Of a DNA stretch of 64,000 nucleotides, positions 63,586-64,000 are shown piece by piece. The notes beneath the pieces were generated by a model, which was not told the DNA's origin, ran no database searches, and saw only the letters and a list, made by a program, of their open reading frames with translations. The DNA is from VAZQ01 sp963821505 (GTDB taxonomy: Bacteria; Pseudomonadota; Alphaproteobacteria; Rhizobiales; Xanthobacteraceae). The first letter of the stretch is position 1. The number at the start of each line of letters is the position of its first letter. The stretch spans positions 124,001 through 188,000 of the forward strand of contig CAWGEH010000032.1 in NCBI GenBank assembly GCA_963821505.1, written 5' to 3'. The position numbers and the translations under genes are program-made.

Positions 63586-63849
63586 CTAGTGCAGGCTCAC
63601 GGTCTCGATCTGCTGGCTCGCGGCGTCCGCCATCACGGCTTCGCGGCTGTCGGCCAAGAGGATCGGGGTGCCATCCGCCGCATGCAGCACGAAAACGCGG
63701 TGACCGGGTGGCAGCACCGGCGCCTCCGCGCAGAGGAAGGCAACCTCTTCCGAGCGAATGGCCTTGATATAGGCGAGACGGTTCTCACCCAGCGCCGCGA
63801 AGGTTTCGGGCGACATCGCGGTGCGTTGCGTTGCGGACGGATCGAACAT
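63586..63849 (-). CDS. DUF1150 family protein
   Basis: The 87-residue protein MFDPSATQRTAMSPETFAAL, with ENRLAYIKAIRSEEVAFLCA, PPGHRVFVLHAADGTPILLA and SREAVMADAASQQIETVSLH, is a DUF1150 protein. The family is confined to alphaproteobacteria and is usually found next to small heat-shock protein (Hsp20) genes; its function is unknown. ATG 63849 has GAGGAG upstream (GAGGAGCACGTGTC). The Hsp20 gene, if present, would lie beyond the right edge; the last 150 bases show no coding sequence I can support. Confidence 0.85.
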   Translation of the reverse strand: MFDPSATQRTAMSPETFAALGENRLAYIKAIRSEEVAFLCAEAPVLPPGHRVFVLHAADGTPILLADSREAVMADAASQQIETVSLH

Positions 63850-64000
63850 GACACGTGCTCCTCGCGCTTGGTCGCGCAGGAGCACTATCGTCGAACTCGA
63901 TGACGCTGGCTGTGCCGTGGATCACACAGTCGGGGCAAATGTTCCCGCGCGCCCTGCCATGCCCCCAAAATCAGGGGTTTCCAGTGTGTCCTTGATCACA

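Noticed and set aside
63850..64000. Start of an Hsp20 gene at the right edge
   Set aside because: DUF1150 genes often neighbour Hsp20 genes, but I could not read any Hsp20-like peptide in the remaining 150 bases.

Overview
This is GC-rich chromosomal DNA from an alphaproteobacterium, most likely of the order Hyphomicrobiales near Bradyrhizobium, Rhodopseudomonas and Pseudolabrys. That placement is inferred from gene content and order: pmtA directly after dnaKJ, the rsmI-yraN-gshB block divergent from an LpoA-like lipoprotein, rph-rdgB-hemW next to hrcA-grpE, and lptC-lptA-lptB-rpoN-hpf-ptsN. There is no rRNA, CRISPR array, prophage or recognisable transposase gene. One tRNA (Leu, anticodon CAG) is present.

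Layout. 1-3.6 kb: partial DsbA-fold isomerase, hisE, coaA, comM. 3.8-8.2 kb: an accessory and partly decayed stretch with an exported sulfatase, a frameshifted TsdA-like dihaem cytochrome c, a frameshifted DUF5996 gene and the antisense-oriented stump of an SGNH-like gene. 8.4-17 kb: gshB (frame broken as written), yraN, rsmI, lpoA-like, hemW, rdgB, rph, a secreted isochorismatase-like protein, hrcA. 17.4-25.8 kb: grpE, a MetE-like gene, a secreted protein, alkB, then dnaK, dnaJ and pmtA. 26-37.5 kb: FMN reductase, pyrF, a tandem DUF1330 gene, dapB, gpmI, an Ada-like repair protein, DUF2244, nth, DUF4403, a CysZ-like membrane protein and a Tat-exported FAD oxidase. 37.6-47.7 kb: the translation block pheT/pheS and rplT/rpmI, with infC 3 kb away, and a Rieske oxygenase, DinB protein, MetE/UROD-like protein and Bug-type receptor between or around them. 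48-56.4 kb: glycosyltransferase, hydrolase, SDR protein, queG, GST, uppP, FMN hydroxy-acid dehydrogenase, NDUFA9-like protein. 56.5-64 kb: tRNA-Leu, an RNase D-like nuclease, lptCAB, rpoN, hpf, ptsN and DUF1150.

The most distinctive signal is not a gene. Gaps between genes hold several families of short palindromes. Two of them (here A and B, each about 76 nt, sharing the core CCGAAGTTCG) are bounded by the rare tetranucleotide CTAG and occur paired through a conserved 13-nt linker as a composite element of about 165 nt, five times in either orientation. A third family (C) is also divided by CTAG into two palindromic modules and occurs seven times. The CTAG end supplies the TAG stop codon of four unrelated genes. 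A fourth family (P) is built of GACGAC/GTCGTC arms. These look like non-autonomous mobile palindromes (MITE- or REP-like).

A second theme is a set of five reading frames each broken by a single extra base: tsdA-like, DUF5996, the SGNH stump, gshB and rpoN. In rpoN the break comes just before the RpoN box. Either local gene decay or systematic insertion errors in the assembly could explain this; the breaks in gshB and rpoN make error a serious possibility.
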